A program made the translations under genes and the position numbers. The notes beneath the pieces were generated by a model. That model was given only the letters and a program-made list of their open reading frames with translations. It was not told the DNA's origin and ran no database searches. A stretch of DNA of 61,045 bases from Chloroflexota bacterium (GTDB lineage Bacteria > Chloroflexota > Dehalococcoidia > Lucifugimonadales > Lucifugimonadaceae), in contig JAJCYY010000079.1 in the NCBI GenBank assembly GCA_029262735.1, positions 1-61,045 on the forward strand, given 5' to 3'. This document shows positions 15,803-23,621 of the stretch, piece after piece (within the stretch, counting starts at the first letter, position 1; each line of letters begins with the position of its first letter).

Positions 15803-16888
15803 ATGGCAAATACTCATCTGGTCGAAATGCCGGTTTCAGAAGCGAACTTATGGTCGAGGAGGATTCCTGGCCGAGCCCTTCCTCTTCTGGCGCTATCGAT
15901 AGTGCTCATCATCGCGCTCACACATTCCGCTGTCGCTTCGTCCAGCGGACTTCTGTCAACGACGGCTCAATCCGTAGGGATCGACACAGTAGTTAGAGTC
16001 CAACCAAACGTGGAACCGGATGTGGAAACATCTAGTTCATTTGTCGAACTCCGGTACTGCACAAGTTCAACGGCAGATTACGAATACATCACTTACGTGT
16101 ACACGTGGGGAACGAGCGATTCTCCCTGGTTCGGCGAACTTCTTGGATACGGAGGGCACTCTTGGGATTTTGAGCCCATCACTGCGCGGATTAATATCGG
16201 CTCAGGAAAAGTTGACTATGCCTACGATTCTGGTCATTACAAAGCCGGTTTTTCCTCCGGTAATATGTTCCGCGTAGATTCGGCAAGCCATCGCTTCTTT
16301 TCGATGGATGCCAGGAACGAGGAATCATCGGCTTTTAACGATTTCGTACTGATCACTGATGAGTCGCTACAGGACATGAATCAACTCCTCGCCACAATCC
16401 CCAGGCTTCCACTAGGTCCGCCACTCAGTCTTGATTGGGCGTGCTCGTCCCCGAGCGATGTTTTCGAGGAAGGTTTTTACTCCTCGGATGAAGGAAGCAT
16501 GTCCGTCTTACCCATCCAAACTGTACTTTTACTAAGCGCTCTACTGGGGCTTTTAGTGGCGCCAATCTACTACTACGCTTCCAAGACGGTTGGCAATCTG
16601 ACCAAGCATCGATTGCACATCAGCTCGACTTCAGCTCTAAGCGGGACGATAATAGGGATAGCAGTTTCGGTCGCGATGACGCTAGCATCAGATACCGTTT
16701 CTATGGCGTTGTATTTTAGTCTTTCGACCATTATTGTGCTTTATTTCGGTCGGGTTTTCGCAAGTACAGGCTATGCTCGTGAGTCAAGGCATTATCACAC
16801 GCTGGCATCGATCTACCGTACTTTGATCAGACTAGATGTACTATTAATAGCGACGACGATCTCGACTACACTGTTTCTGGTTTTCTAA
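15803..16888 (+). CDS. Orphan membrane protein with an extracytoplasmic domain (first gene of island)
   Basis: From the ATG at 15803 the protein has 361 residues. A signal/anchor helix (ALPLLALSIVLIIALTHSAVA) is followed by about 200 exported residues and then four hydrophobic segments near the C-terminus (starting VLLLSALLGLLVAPIYYY and ending IATTISTTLFLVF). In the exported part, EYITYVYTWGTSD followed by YGGHSWDFEPITARIN has a loose likeness to the H-x-x-D-W-E region of Vps62/NPP1-type domains; I treat that as a hint only. A/T-rich, with many ATA, TTA, CTA and AGA codons, unlike its neighbours, which suggests horizontal origin. An in-frame GTG at 15761 would add 14 residues. Probably cotranscribed with the next gene (25 bp gap). 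Function not recognised. Confidence 0.7.
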   Translation: MANTHLVEMPVSEANLWSRRIPGRALPLLALSIVLIIALTHSAVASSSGLLSTTAQSVGIDTVVRVQPNVEPDVETSSSFVELRYCTSSTADYEYITYVYTWGTSDSPWFGELLGYGGHSWDFEPITARINIGSGKVDYAYDSGHYKAGFSSGNMFRVDSASHRFFSMDARNEESSAFNDFVLITDESLQDMNQLLATIPRLPLGPPLSLDWACSSPSDVFEEGFYSSDEGSMSVLPIQTVLLLSALLGLLVAPIYYYASKTVGNLTKHRLHISSTSALSGTIIGIAVSVAMTLASDTVSMALYFSLSTIIVLYFGRVFASTGYARESRHYHTLASIYRTLIRLDVLLIATTISTTLFLVF

Positions 16889-16913
16889 CGTCGTTCTAGA
16901 AAGGAGTGTCTAC

Positions 16914-17822
16914 TTGGGGCGTAAGGCGAATTACACACGACGAGACGTAAAAAAACAGATAAATGAACTCAGATGGTTTTACTTTGCCGCTATATCAGCC
17001 GCAACGGTTGTCATCAGTGTTGGTGCTTTACAGATTCTATACGGGTCAATTGGTGAAACATGGGACAATGAGGACTACTTCACTTTCGCAGCGAATTCGA
17101 CGCTATTAATCGCGCTTGGCCTGGTGTCACTTTTTTGGATTTATACACCGCGCCAAAATTTGGAAATACTTGAGACTTGGCTGAAGACTTCCTCAACTAC
17201 CCGAAATCGCCAGGCTGAGTTCCCGGCAATCGTGATCATCGTAATATCATTTGTGACGATAGCCATATACTCTTCGTTCATTTTGGTCGCAACTATAGCC
17301 TACTTGATATACATTCTTGCCTACTTCTTTTCGATCAAACATTTTACGAATTGGGTCAGGGATGCGCTCGTCGTATTTTTATCTAAAGAACATAAGAAGA
17401 AACGCAAATCATCGAAGCGCTCTAAACTGCGGATAAAGATTCATGACGTTCTATATCGTTATTATATTGAGCATCGACACCTAAACAGAATTGCCATAAT
17501 GGGTCTAATAGGCATCGCGATATTTATCGCGTCTGTGATCGAGGCAACGCTGTATTCACACGATCTATTATCGAATGTTTTGACTTTAGCTCTTGCTTTT
17601 ACGCTGGTCATCGCAGAGATCGTGATCTTCTTCTGGAGGAACGAGCGAGATCGTGATCTGAACCTTCGATCGATGAAATATTACAAATATATGGATAAAA
17701 GAACAAGGAAGAAGAACGCAAATAGAAAGAGACGTAAAAGACATAAACAGGATAATGTCAATCTAATTGGTGCTCAAAATAACTTCCGATTGGTGAGCGC
17801 CCATCAAAGCGGTCGAAGATAG
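16914..17822 (+). CDS. Orphan multi-pass membrane protein with a basic C-terminal tail (second gene of island)
   Basis: A 302-residue protein starting at TTG 16914, seven nt after a strong AAGGAG. About six transmembrane segments are visible (YFAAISAATVVISVGALQIL, TLLIALGLVSLFWIY, FPAIVIIVISFVTIAIYSSF, ILVATIAYLIYILAYFF, IAIMGLIGIAIFIASVI, LTLALAFTLVIAEIVIFFW). A Lys/Arg-rich loop (EHKKKRKSSKRSKLR) lies in the middle. The C-terminal tail is very basic (KRTRKKNANRKRRKRHK), suggesting contact with nucleic acid or acidic lipid on the cytoplasmic face. Codon use is A/T-biased like the preceding gene, with which it likely forms a two-gene unit. No family recognised. Confidence 0.7.
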   Translation: MGRKANYTRRDVKKQINELRWFYFAAISAATVVISVGALQILYGSIGETWDNEDYFTFAANSTLLIALGLVSLFWIYTPRQNLEILETWLKTSSTTRNRQAEFPAIVIIVISFVTIAIYSSFILVATIAYLIYILAYFFSIKHFTNWVRDALVVFLSKEHKKKRKSSKRSKLRIKIHDVLYRYYIEHRHLNRIAIMGLIGIAIFIASVIEATLYSHDLLSNVLTLALAFTLVIAEIVIFFWRNERDRDLNLRSMKYYKYMDKRTRKKNANRKRRKRHKQDNVNLIGAQNNFRLVSAHQSGRR

Positions 17823-17932
17823 AAACTCGGACCTCATAGACCGCTTCGGAGACATTGCTCCGAATCTCGATACGAAACTAAGCAGTTAAGCACCGCGATG
17901 GGCGGGCTCTTGGCTCAGATGTACGGTTCGCC

Positions 17933-17994
17933 TCGGTGTTGAGTTCAATGAGTCTGCGGCCGACAAATTCCCTTTCGACCCAACTCGTGTCGCA
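17933..17994 (+). repeat. 62-bp direct repeat, right copy
   Basis: Second copy of the repeat at 15647-15708, encoding GVEFNESAADKFPFDPTRVA in frame. It is joined on its right to the reverse-oriented DUF1028 start. The surrounding 17823-18131 gap otherwise holds only a sequence with faint 5S-rRNA likeness (17860-17905). Confidence 0.8.
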
Positions 17995-18050
17995 ATGCCA
18001 ATCCCCAGCTGACTGGTCCTGCTGTCCCTGGCGATCACGGTGTAGGTCAT
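17988..18050 (-). pseudogene. N-terminal stub of a DUF1028-family gene
   Basis: On the minus strand the ATG at 18050 gives MTYTVIARDSRTSQLGIGIA, the typical start of DUF1028 proteins (M-T-x-S-I-V-A-R-D, then GELGVAVAS). These proteins have an Ntn-hydrolase-like fold and usually exceed 200 residues. After 21 codons the frame runs into the 62-bp repeat and family likeness ends, so this is a truncated remnant. No Shine-Dalgarno is seen. Confidence 0.6.
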
Positions 18051-18131
18051 GGCACGGAAGTGTACGCCGGGACTGCTACCGGAAAAGGCGTGACCCACCG
18101 CATCCCTGGAACAATCGGGCTTGGCCTGTGA

Positions 18132-19493
18132 CTACCCGACAGGCGTTCCTACTGCGTAGCGGATCACACCATCTAGCGGCCCACGTCGGTTGAGCTTGAA
18201 GAAGCCGATGTGCGGCCTGCCATCGAAGTCGATAGCCAGCGACACCTGCAGACCCTGGTTGTTTGAAGTCTCGATGTCCTCGATGGCCCAATCGGTGCCG
18301 TCGAACACCGCAAGACTCGTCCTGCTCTCATCACCGAACGCAATCCAGGGATTGCCGTCAGGCGCAACGTCGATGGAGGTGATGTTGCGGGCACCCTCCA
18401 TGCCGAGCGTGATCGAAGTGAGCTCTGCGATCTCCGTGACTGTCCATTCGGTCTCATCGGCGCCGCGAGTGGCGTATTTCACAGTCCCGTTTTTGCCCGA
18501 GCCAAGCGTCACGTAGCTAACATGCACGCGTCCGTCGGGCCCGATCATCACATCGTTGAAGACACCGGCACTGCCGACCGCGTCGACCGTCTCCCGGCTC
18601 CACTCGCCGGCGCTGTCCCGAACGGCGATAACCAGGTCGTTCTGCGGCTGCGCGTAGTAGCTCAGGTAGACGCGGCCGTTACTGTCGGCAGCGACCGAGG
18701 TCGCCCACCTGTAGGTCAGAGGACCGCTGCCAACCTGCTCGACCAGGGGCTCCGCAGTGTCATTGCTGAGCTGGTAATACTCGACACCTGACCCTCCGAA
18801 CTCCTGGGGATCGATAGCGGAGACATGGACGGTGCCGGAGTCGTCGATGAATAGGCGCGTGTCCCAGCCGTCGTGCCCGCGGTCAGCCAGGGTTTTTCTG
18901 CGCCACGTTCCGTCTGTGCCAAGGGCTGCGTACTCCACATCACCGAGGTTTGGCTGGAACGAGTTTGACTGGTGGTCGTGCCATGCAATGCGTGGTTGTC
19001 CGTCCAATCCCGTGTCGACGTCGAGAGGGCCGTAGTAGTAGCCCTCAGCGACTGTGGTGATGCTCCAGCCTCCTTCGAACAACTGCGCGTTTTTCACGTA
19101 GCCGCGAATCGCCTCACGCATGTAGGCGACGCTTGGGATGCCGTCTGCATTGACGGTGATCGCAGGCTTGGTTCCCGAACCGATGTCGTCTACTCGCCAG
19201 TTAAAGAGTGTGCCTTCGAAGATCTTGGAAGGCACTTCTACCAGCTCCAACTCTTGCGGCTCGGGCGGTGCTGTGGGAGCGGTGCCTGCGGGCGCTGTCG
19301 CGGTTGGATCAACGACAGGCAGCGATGGCGACGTCGCTGTCGGCGCTGGAATGTTCGTGGCCGGTTGGGTGGGCTGACGCGCAGGTGCGGAGGTGGCGGT
19401 CGAAGCGGAACCGCTTGAGCCGCAGGCCACGGCGATCATGGCCGTAACGGCTGATGCTGCAATGAGGAGAGATCTTGTTCTTGAAGAACGCAA
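18132..19493 (-). CDS. Lipoprotein with beta-propeller-like repeats, function unknown
   Basis: A 453-residue exported protein. I place the start at TTG 19493, six nt after a GGAGG. The longer ATG frame (19559) would put a strong hairpin (19524-19548) and an Arg-rich stretch ahead of the signal peptide. The signal peptide SLLIAASAVTAMIAVAC ends in a lipobox, followed by a Thr/Pro/Ala-rich linker of about 70 residues. The body has at least five similar blades: GLDGQPRIAWHDH, DSNGRVYLSYYA, GPDGRVHVSYVT, APDGNPWIAFGDE and DFDGRPHIGFFK. Such D-x-x-G-x-P-x-(I/V)-x-(W/Y/F) repeats form sialidase-like propellers. It is probably a surface binding protein or enzyme; ligand unknown. Confidence 0.75.
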   Translation of the reverse strand: MRSSRTRSLLIAASAVTAMIAVACGSSGSASTATSAPARQPTQPATNIPAPTATSPSLPVVDPTATAPAGTAPTAPPEPQELELVEVPSKIFEGTLFNWRVDDIGSGTKPAITVNADGIPSVAYMREAIRGYVKNAQLFEGGWSITTVAEGYYYGPLDVDTGLDGQPRIAWHDHQSNSFQPNLGDVEYAALGTDGTWRRKTLADRGHDGWDTRLFIDDSGTVHVSAIDPQEFGGSGVEYYQLSNDTAEPLVEQVGSGPLTYRWATSVAADSNGRVYLSYYAQPQNDLVIAVRDSAGEWSRETVDAVGSAGVFNDVMIGPDGRVHVSYVTLGSGKNGTVKYATRGADETEWTVTEIAELTSITLGMEGARNITSIDVAPDGNPWIAFGDESRTSLAVFDGTDWAIEDIETSNNQGLQVSLAIDFDGRPHIGFFKLNRRGPLDGVIRYAVGTPVG

Positions 19494-19523
19494 GGACGGC
19501 CTCCGGGGATTAGCTGGCGACGC

Positions 19524-19551
19524 AGGCCACCGCCGTCCTCGGTGGCCTTTT
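19524..19551. other. Perfect 9-bp hairpin with TTTT, upstream of the propeller lipoprotein
   Basis: AGGCCACCG, loop CCGTCCT, then CGGTGGCCT followed by TTTT on the plus strand. It lies in the leader of the minus-strand lipoprotein gene. It may be a terminator for plus-strand read-through or a leader structure. Its position argues for the TTG start at 19493. Confidence 0.5.
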
Positions 19552-19652
19552 CGAAACAAGTCGGCGCCGCTGTTTCACGGGCCAACGCTACTTGGATGCG
19601 GCAGAGCCGGAGTCGGCTCATGTTGTGGCGATAGAGAGATGGGTTGGGAGGC

Positions 19653-20189
19653 TCAATGTTCCTCACTGAGCCGACGAACGTGCTCATCGAGGAGCTGAAC
19701 ACCGAAGCACTCATTCAGCGCTGCCATGTCGTGCAGGTCTGTCGATTTAAGGGCGTAACCGGAGTGCGAACGGACCTGGTATCCAGCCGACAGACAACGG
19801 ACGACTCTGCCAGCGATCACACCCGAAGCGCGCAAATCCGATGCCGGAATCACCCAGTCCACAACGCGCGGCCTGTAGATGCCGTGGCCTTCAGCGTCAA
19901 AGTGAAAAACATGGAAATCGATTGGACCGTGCGTTGGGTGGGACATGACGAAGTTTTCATCGACGCGGTCGTCGGTGTGAATATGCTGGAAGCCGTTGTC
20001 CAGCAGAGCTTCAACCAGCCGGGCTGAGTCGGTATCGGGGATCATGATGTCGAGGTCGGCGTGGGGCCGAGTTTGCTCGCCCAAGAGCGCGTCGATGCAC
20101 CATCCGCCGTCAAGCCAGACGGTTACTCCCAGTTCGTCGAACAGATCAAGGAACCAGTGAATATCTTCTGCGGTCGTTTCTTGTGCCAA
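19653..20189 (-). CDS. Nucleotidyltransferase, lincosamide nucleotidyltransferase (LinA/Lnu)-like
   Basis: A 178-residue protein. The TTG at 20189 is preceded by GGAGG seven nt away and gives a start (MAQETTAEDIHWFLDLFDEL) matching the family's short N-terminal helix; longer frames run into non-coding DNA. The core VTVWLDGGWCIDALLGEQ, then TRPHADLDIMIP, holds the polymerase-beta-type GG...D-x-D catalytic signature found in LinA and ANT(2'')-like enzymes. The family adenylylates hydroxyls of lincosamides or aminoglycosides, but many environmental members have unknown substrates, so resistance should not be assumed. Monocistronic, divergent from the VOC gene. Confidence 0.8.
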   Translation of the reverse strand: MAQETTAEDIHWFLDLFDELGVTVWLDGGWCIDALLGEQTRPHADLDIMIPDTDSARLVEALLDNGFQHIHTDDRVDENFVMSHPTHGPIDFHVFHFDAEGHGIYRPRVVDWVIPASDLRASGVIAGRVVRCLSAGYQVRSHSGYALKSTDLHDMAALNECFGVQLLDEHVRRLSEEH

Positions 20190-20350
20190 GGCCCATCCTC
20201 CAGTCAGACATAGTGCGGCGGGATCAACGCCTGTAAATGGCAAGAATTGACTGGGGGCGCGTGCTCGCATAGGCTCCGGCGGCGCGTGCTTGTCTGGCCG
20301 GGCCATCCGAACACCAATGTTCCCGCAAACAGAGCGGCTGAGGAACAAAA

Positions 20351-20740
20351 ATGCCATATGTCGTCAACCACATCCATCTGAAGTCGGAGGACCCGAAGGC
20401 AACGGCCGACTGGTTCATCGACGCTTTCGATGTGGAGATCGTCAGAGACAGCGTACGAGAGACCGGTGACCGTTTCATCGTTACGCAGACCGCGGGTGGG
20501 CTGGCGATCAACATCTCGGGTGCGCGCACAGGAGAGACGCTCGGACCGGCGGATGCGGACGCGCATTTCGGACTTGAACACTTCGGGTTCGACTCCGACG
20601 ATATCGATGCCGACCTAGCCCGGCTCGAGGGCCTTGGGGCGACGATCAAGGAGCAGCCAAGAGAGGTTGGTCCGGGCGTCAAGATTGCTTTCATTGCAGC
20701 GCCCGGTGATGTGCGGATAGAACTGATCGAGAGGAACTAG
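20351..20740 (+). CDS. VOC (glyoxalase/bleomycin-resistance) family protein, paralogue 1
   Basis: A 129-residue single vicinal-oxygen-chelate domain pair. Predicted metal ligands are His in VNHIHLKS, His in GLEHFGF and Glu in RIELIERN, one per expected position. EDPKATADWFIDAFDVEIV is the classic first beta-alpha unit. The family includes glyoxalases, ring-cleavage dioxygenases and epimerases, and the substrate cannot be assigned. It is followed 200 bp later by a clear paralogue of the same length; the gap holds no other gene. Confidence 0.85.
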   Translation: MPYVVNHIHLKSEDPKATADWFIDAFDVEIVRDSVRETGDRFIVTQTAGGLAINISGARTGETLGPADADAHFGLEHFGFDSDDIDADLARLEGLGATIKEQPREVGPGVKIAFIAAPGDVRIELIERN

Positions 20741-20942
20741 GGAGGGCAATCACCTTAGTCCCAGGCGAGAATGAGGGGTTCGGGGGATTTGGGGATCTTT
20801 GAGGGACTCATCTATAACTGCTCGGCACTGGCATTCAGAGTCGCAATAGCGACGTGATCTTCGACTGCGTATTCCGCCCGAAATACGGCTCATTTGATCC
20901 GCTACAAGATGAAGACACTGCCTCGATAAAACGGAGAATTGC

Positions 20943-21335
20943 ATGGCTTACAACCTGAACCACGTCCATCTAAAGTCGCTCAACCCTGAGAAGACCGCTA
21001 ACTGGTGGGTTGACACGTTCAACTTCGAGATAGTCGCCGACATGACGCGCCACACCGGCGACCGCTTCATCCGGTGCCGGGCGGAAAATGGCGTTCCTGT
21101 GAACATCTCCGGTCCGCTCGAAGGACAGGAGCTTCCAGCAGGCGACTCCACCGTTAAGCAGGGACTGGAGCATTTTGGATTCGATGTCGAGGATATTGAC
21201 GCTGAGATCAAGAGGCTCGCCGGGTTGGGCGCCGCCTTGCTCGACGGTCCAAACGAGCTGCCGGACGGAACGCGCTTCTGCTGGGTCGAGGCTCCTGACA
21301 ATGTGCGAGTTGAGTTGATCCAGTGGCCGAAGTGA
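20943..21335 (+). CDS. VOC (glyoxalase/bleomycin-resistance) family protein, paralogue 2
   Basis: A 130-residue protein aligned end to end with the preceding VOC protein. LNHVHLKSLNPEKTANWWVDTF, TGDRFIRC, VNISGPLEG, GLEHFGFDVEDIDAEIKRL, and DNVRVELIQWPK all have direct counterparts. The metal ligands (His, His, Glu) are kept. The pair is a tandem duplication in which the ligand pocket residues have diverged (DTFNFEIVADM versus DAFDVEIVRDS). Substrate unknown. Confidence 0.85.
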   Translation: MAYNLNHVHLKSLNPEKTANWWVDTFNFEIVADMTRHTGDRFIRCRAENGVPVNISGPLEGQELPAGDSTVKQGLEHFGFDVEDIDAEIKRLAGLGAALLDGPNELPDGTRFCWVEAPDNVRVELIQWPK

Positions 21336-21466
21336 TGGGCGATCAGTCTTAACGTTATTCCGGCGCGGACAGGACCAATGGTCTGATTCAAAGAGCCAGT
21401 TCGGTGTCTGCTGGAATGCCTTCCGCCTTAGTAGATCTGCAACCGGCACTCTCGCGAGGAGACTCA

Positions 21467-22675
21467 TTGCTCAACGACGGCGAAGAACCGACCAGTAACG
21501 TCCACGGTGAGCGAACAGCAGACGCGCAGACCGAACTGGACACCGCACAGGCGAGCCGGTACGAGCGTATTCGACTGCGGCTCACGCTGGCCAACATCGT
21601 TCTTTCGATCGCGCTGCCGCTTGTGTTCTTGCTCGTCGGCTGGTCAGAGGAGTTGCGGGATACCGTAGAGGACTGGACAGGCTCAGCATCGGTGATCGTA
21701 CTGATCTACGTGCTAATCGTCTCGCTTGCCCTTGCGGCGATCACCTTCCCACTCGACATCTACTCGGGCCACGTGATCGAGAAGCGGTTCAGTCTGTCTC
21801 GCTCGTCCCTTGGCCAGTGGTTGACGGACTGGGTCAAGGGCGAGGCGTTGCAACTGGTGTTCATCGTCGCCGCAGTTGAGCTCATCTACTACCTGCTCAG
21901 GGAGCTTCCCGGCACATGGTGGCTGATTGCGGGTGCAGGATTCACGCTCTTCTTCGTCGTCCTCTCGGCGCTGGCGCCTGTTCTGCTTTTCCGCATCTTC
22001 TTCAAGTTCGAGCCGTTGCCGGATGGCGAGCTCAAGGATCGATTGCTCGCGCTATCCGAGCGACTCGGTGTTTATGTGAGGGGCGTTTACGTCTGGAAGC
22101 TGGGCGACAAAACTAGCAAGGCGAACGCCGCCCTTGCCGGTTGGGGCAGAACGAGGCGGATTCTGCTCGCCGACACGCTGATCGAGGAGCACACGCCAGA
22201 CGAGATCGAGGTGGTCCTGGCTCACGAAATGGCACACCAGGTGCACGGCGATATCTGGAAAGGACTGGCCATTCAGACTGCGCTTGTTTTCCTGGCGTTC
22301 TATGCCGTGCACGTGGCGCTCGAGGCATGGACAGAGCCGCTCGGATTGAGGTCTGTCTCGGACATAGCGAACCTGCCGTTGCTGGCGCTGGTCACAGGTG
22401 CAGTCGCGCTGCTTGCGCTTCCTGTCGCGAACGGGCTTTCACGTCGGATGGAGCATGCGGCAGATGTGTATGCGCTCGAGAAGACTGGCATGGCCGAGCA
22501 GTTCGCTTCGGCCATGGACCGGCTGGCGAAGCAGAACCTTTCGCAGAAGCGGCCGAACCGGGTCGTGGAGTTCGTATTTCACTCGCACCCGGCGGTTGAG
22601 AGAAGGATAGATTTCGCGTTGGAGTGGCAGCGAACGCACGGGCCAGGGATGGAGTCGTCGACAGAGCAGGTGTGA
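21467..22675 (+). CDS. M48-family (Ste24/CAAX prenyl protease 1-like) membrane metallopeptidase
   Basis: A 402-residue protein from the TTG at 21467 (GAGGAG five nt upstream; an alternative GTG lies at 21404). Membrane segments include LTLANIVLSIALPLVFLLVGW, VIVLIYVLIVSLALAAITFPL, ALQLVFIVAAVELIYYLL and WWLIAGAGFTLFFVVLSALAPVLLF. The zinc site is VLAHEMAHQVHGD (HExxH around residue 253), with a downstream Glu in RMEHAADVYALEK. DIYSGHVIEKRFSLS and LGQWLTDWVKGE match the Ste24 branch. Role: proteolysis of membrane or lipid-modified proteins, by analogy. Monocistronic and convergent with the transketolase genes. Confidence 0.88.
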   Translation: MLNDGEEPTSNVHGERTADAQTELDTAQASRYERIRLRLTLANIVLSIALPLVFLLVGWSEELRDTVEDWTGSASVIVLIYVLIVSLALAAITFPLDIYSGHVIEKRFSLSRSSLGQWLTDWVKGEALQLVFIVAAVELIYYLLRELPGTWWLIAGAGFTLFFVVLSALAPVLLFRIFFKFEPLPDGELKDRLLALSERLGVYVRGVYVWKLGDKTSKANAALAGWGRTRRILLADTLIEEHTPDEIEVVLAHEMAHQVHGDIWKGLAIQTALVFLAFYAVHVALEAWTEPLGLRSVSDIANLPLLALVTGAVALLALPVANGLSRRMEHAADVYALEKTGMAEQFASAMDRLAKQNLSQKRPNRVVEFVFHSHPAVERRIDFALEWQRTHGPGMESSTEQV

Positions 22676-22697
22676 TCGGCAAGTTGGCCGCAACCGG

Positions 22698-23600
22698 TCA
22701 GCCGAGGAATGCCGAGATGCTTGCCCGTAACCCCGCCGCGTCCAGTCCGTGAGCCGCATTGTGGTCGGCGATCGATCCGTAGTTGCGTAGCTCTTTGCGT
22801 TCGACACCGAGGCTCAATAGCCGGTGTGGTGTGTCGATGAGTGCTGCGGACACTTCAGAGGCTGACGTTCCTGCGAGGTAAGGCTCCACGAGCACGACGT
22901 CGGTTCCTGCGTACTGGCGGAGAGTCTCGTAATCCAACGGTCGCACCGTGGCTGCGTAGAGGACGGTGACATCCATATCTCCCACAGCCTCGATTACTGC
23001 GTCCAACTTCGGGCCGACGGCGATCACAACCGGCGAACCGGCGGAGCCGCGCCACTCGACATTCATTCGCCCATTTGTAATTTTGCGATCCTTCGTGTTC
23101 GACTCTTCGGAAAGCCTGATGTAAGCCGAGTCGGCACTGGCCGCCGCATTCCGGAGCAGGACTGCGGCTTCATCGGCGTGTCCAGGCACATGGATCTGCC
23201 AGCCGGGCAGAGTTGCGATCAGAGCCACATCACCCGGTGCCTGGTGTGTACGACCGCTAATTGTTGAGTCGTACGAGGCGCCGACAGACACGAACACACC
23301 GCTTAATCCCTGGTGGCCAAAGTCCAACTTGATCTGCTCGAACGGCCGCTCGACAAGGAAAGGAGCGTATGTGTGCACAATCGGCCGCAAACCCTCTTTT
23401 GCCATTCCGGCGGCAAAGCTGACCTGAAGCTGCTCACGAATACCGAGGTTCACTATCCGATCAGGATGACGGTTAAGTGCCCCGGTTTCCTGGAACTGCG
23501 AAACGCCTATAGAGGCGAGTACAACCACCATGTCGTTGCGCTCGGACAGCAGCTGATCAGTAACTTCGATGAAGCTATCGCGCATTGTTGAGGCGGGCAT
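22698..23600 (-). CDS. Transketolase, C-terminal half (split enzyme)
   Basis: A 300-residue protein with the transketolase pyrimidine-binding domain. IVNLGIREQLQVSFAAGMA holds the catalytic Glu (GIREQ) that activates thiamine diphosphate, and HTYAPFLVERPFEQIKLDF follows. The C-terminal domain ends with RKELRNYGSIADHNAAHGLDAAGL. Together with the N-terminal half encoded 21 bp upstream it makes an alpha2beta2-type transketolase, as in archaea and many anaerobes. It exchanges two-carbon units in the pentose phosphate pathway; a DXS-like activity is less likely given the length. Confidence 0.86.
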   Translation of the reverse strand: MPASTMRDSFIEVTDQLLSERNDMVVVLASIGVSQFQETGALNRHPDRIVNLGIREQLQVSFAAGMAKEGLRPIVHTYAPFLVERPFEQIKLDFGHQGLSGVFVSVGASYDSTISGRTHQAPGDVALIATLPGWQIHVPGHADEAAVLLRNAAASADSAYIRLSEESNTKDRKITNGRMNVEWRGSAGSPVVIAVGPKLDAVIEAVGDMDVTVLYAATVRPLDYETLRQYAGTDVVLVEPYLAGTSASEVSAALIDTPHRLLSLGVERKELRNYGSIADHNAAHGLDAAGLRASISAFLG

Positions 23601-23621
23601 ATCAGTTTTCCCTTATCTGGA

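Noticed and set aside
15647..17994. Direct repeats as transposon target-site duplications or att sites
   Set aside because: They are 62 bp long with five differences, four of them silent in a protein frame, which indicates diverged paralogous gene pieces.
19653..20189. Calling the nucleotidyltransferase an antibiotic-resistance gene
   Set aside because: Only the fold and catalytic signature are visible; environmental members have unknown substrates.
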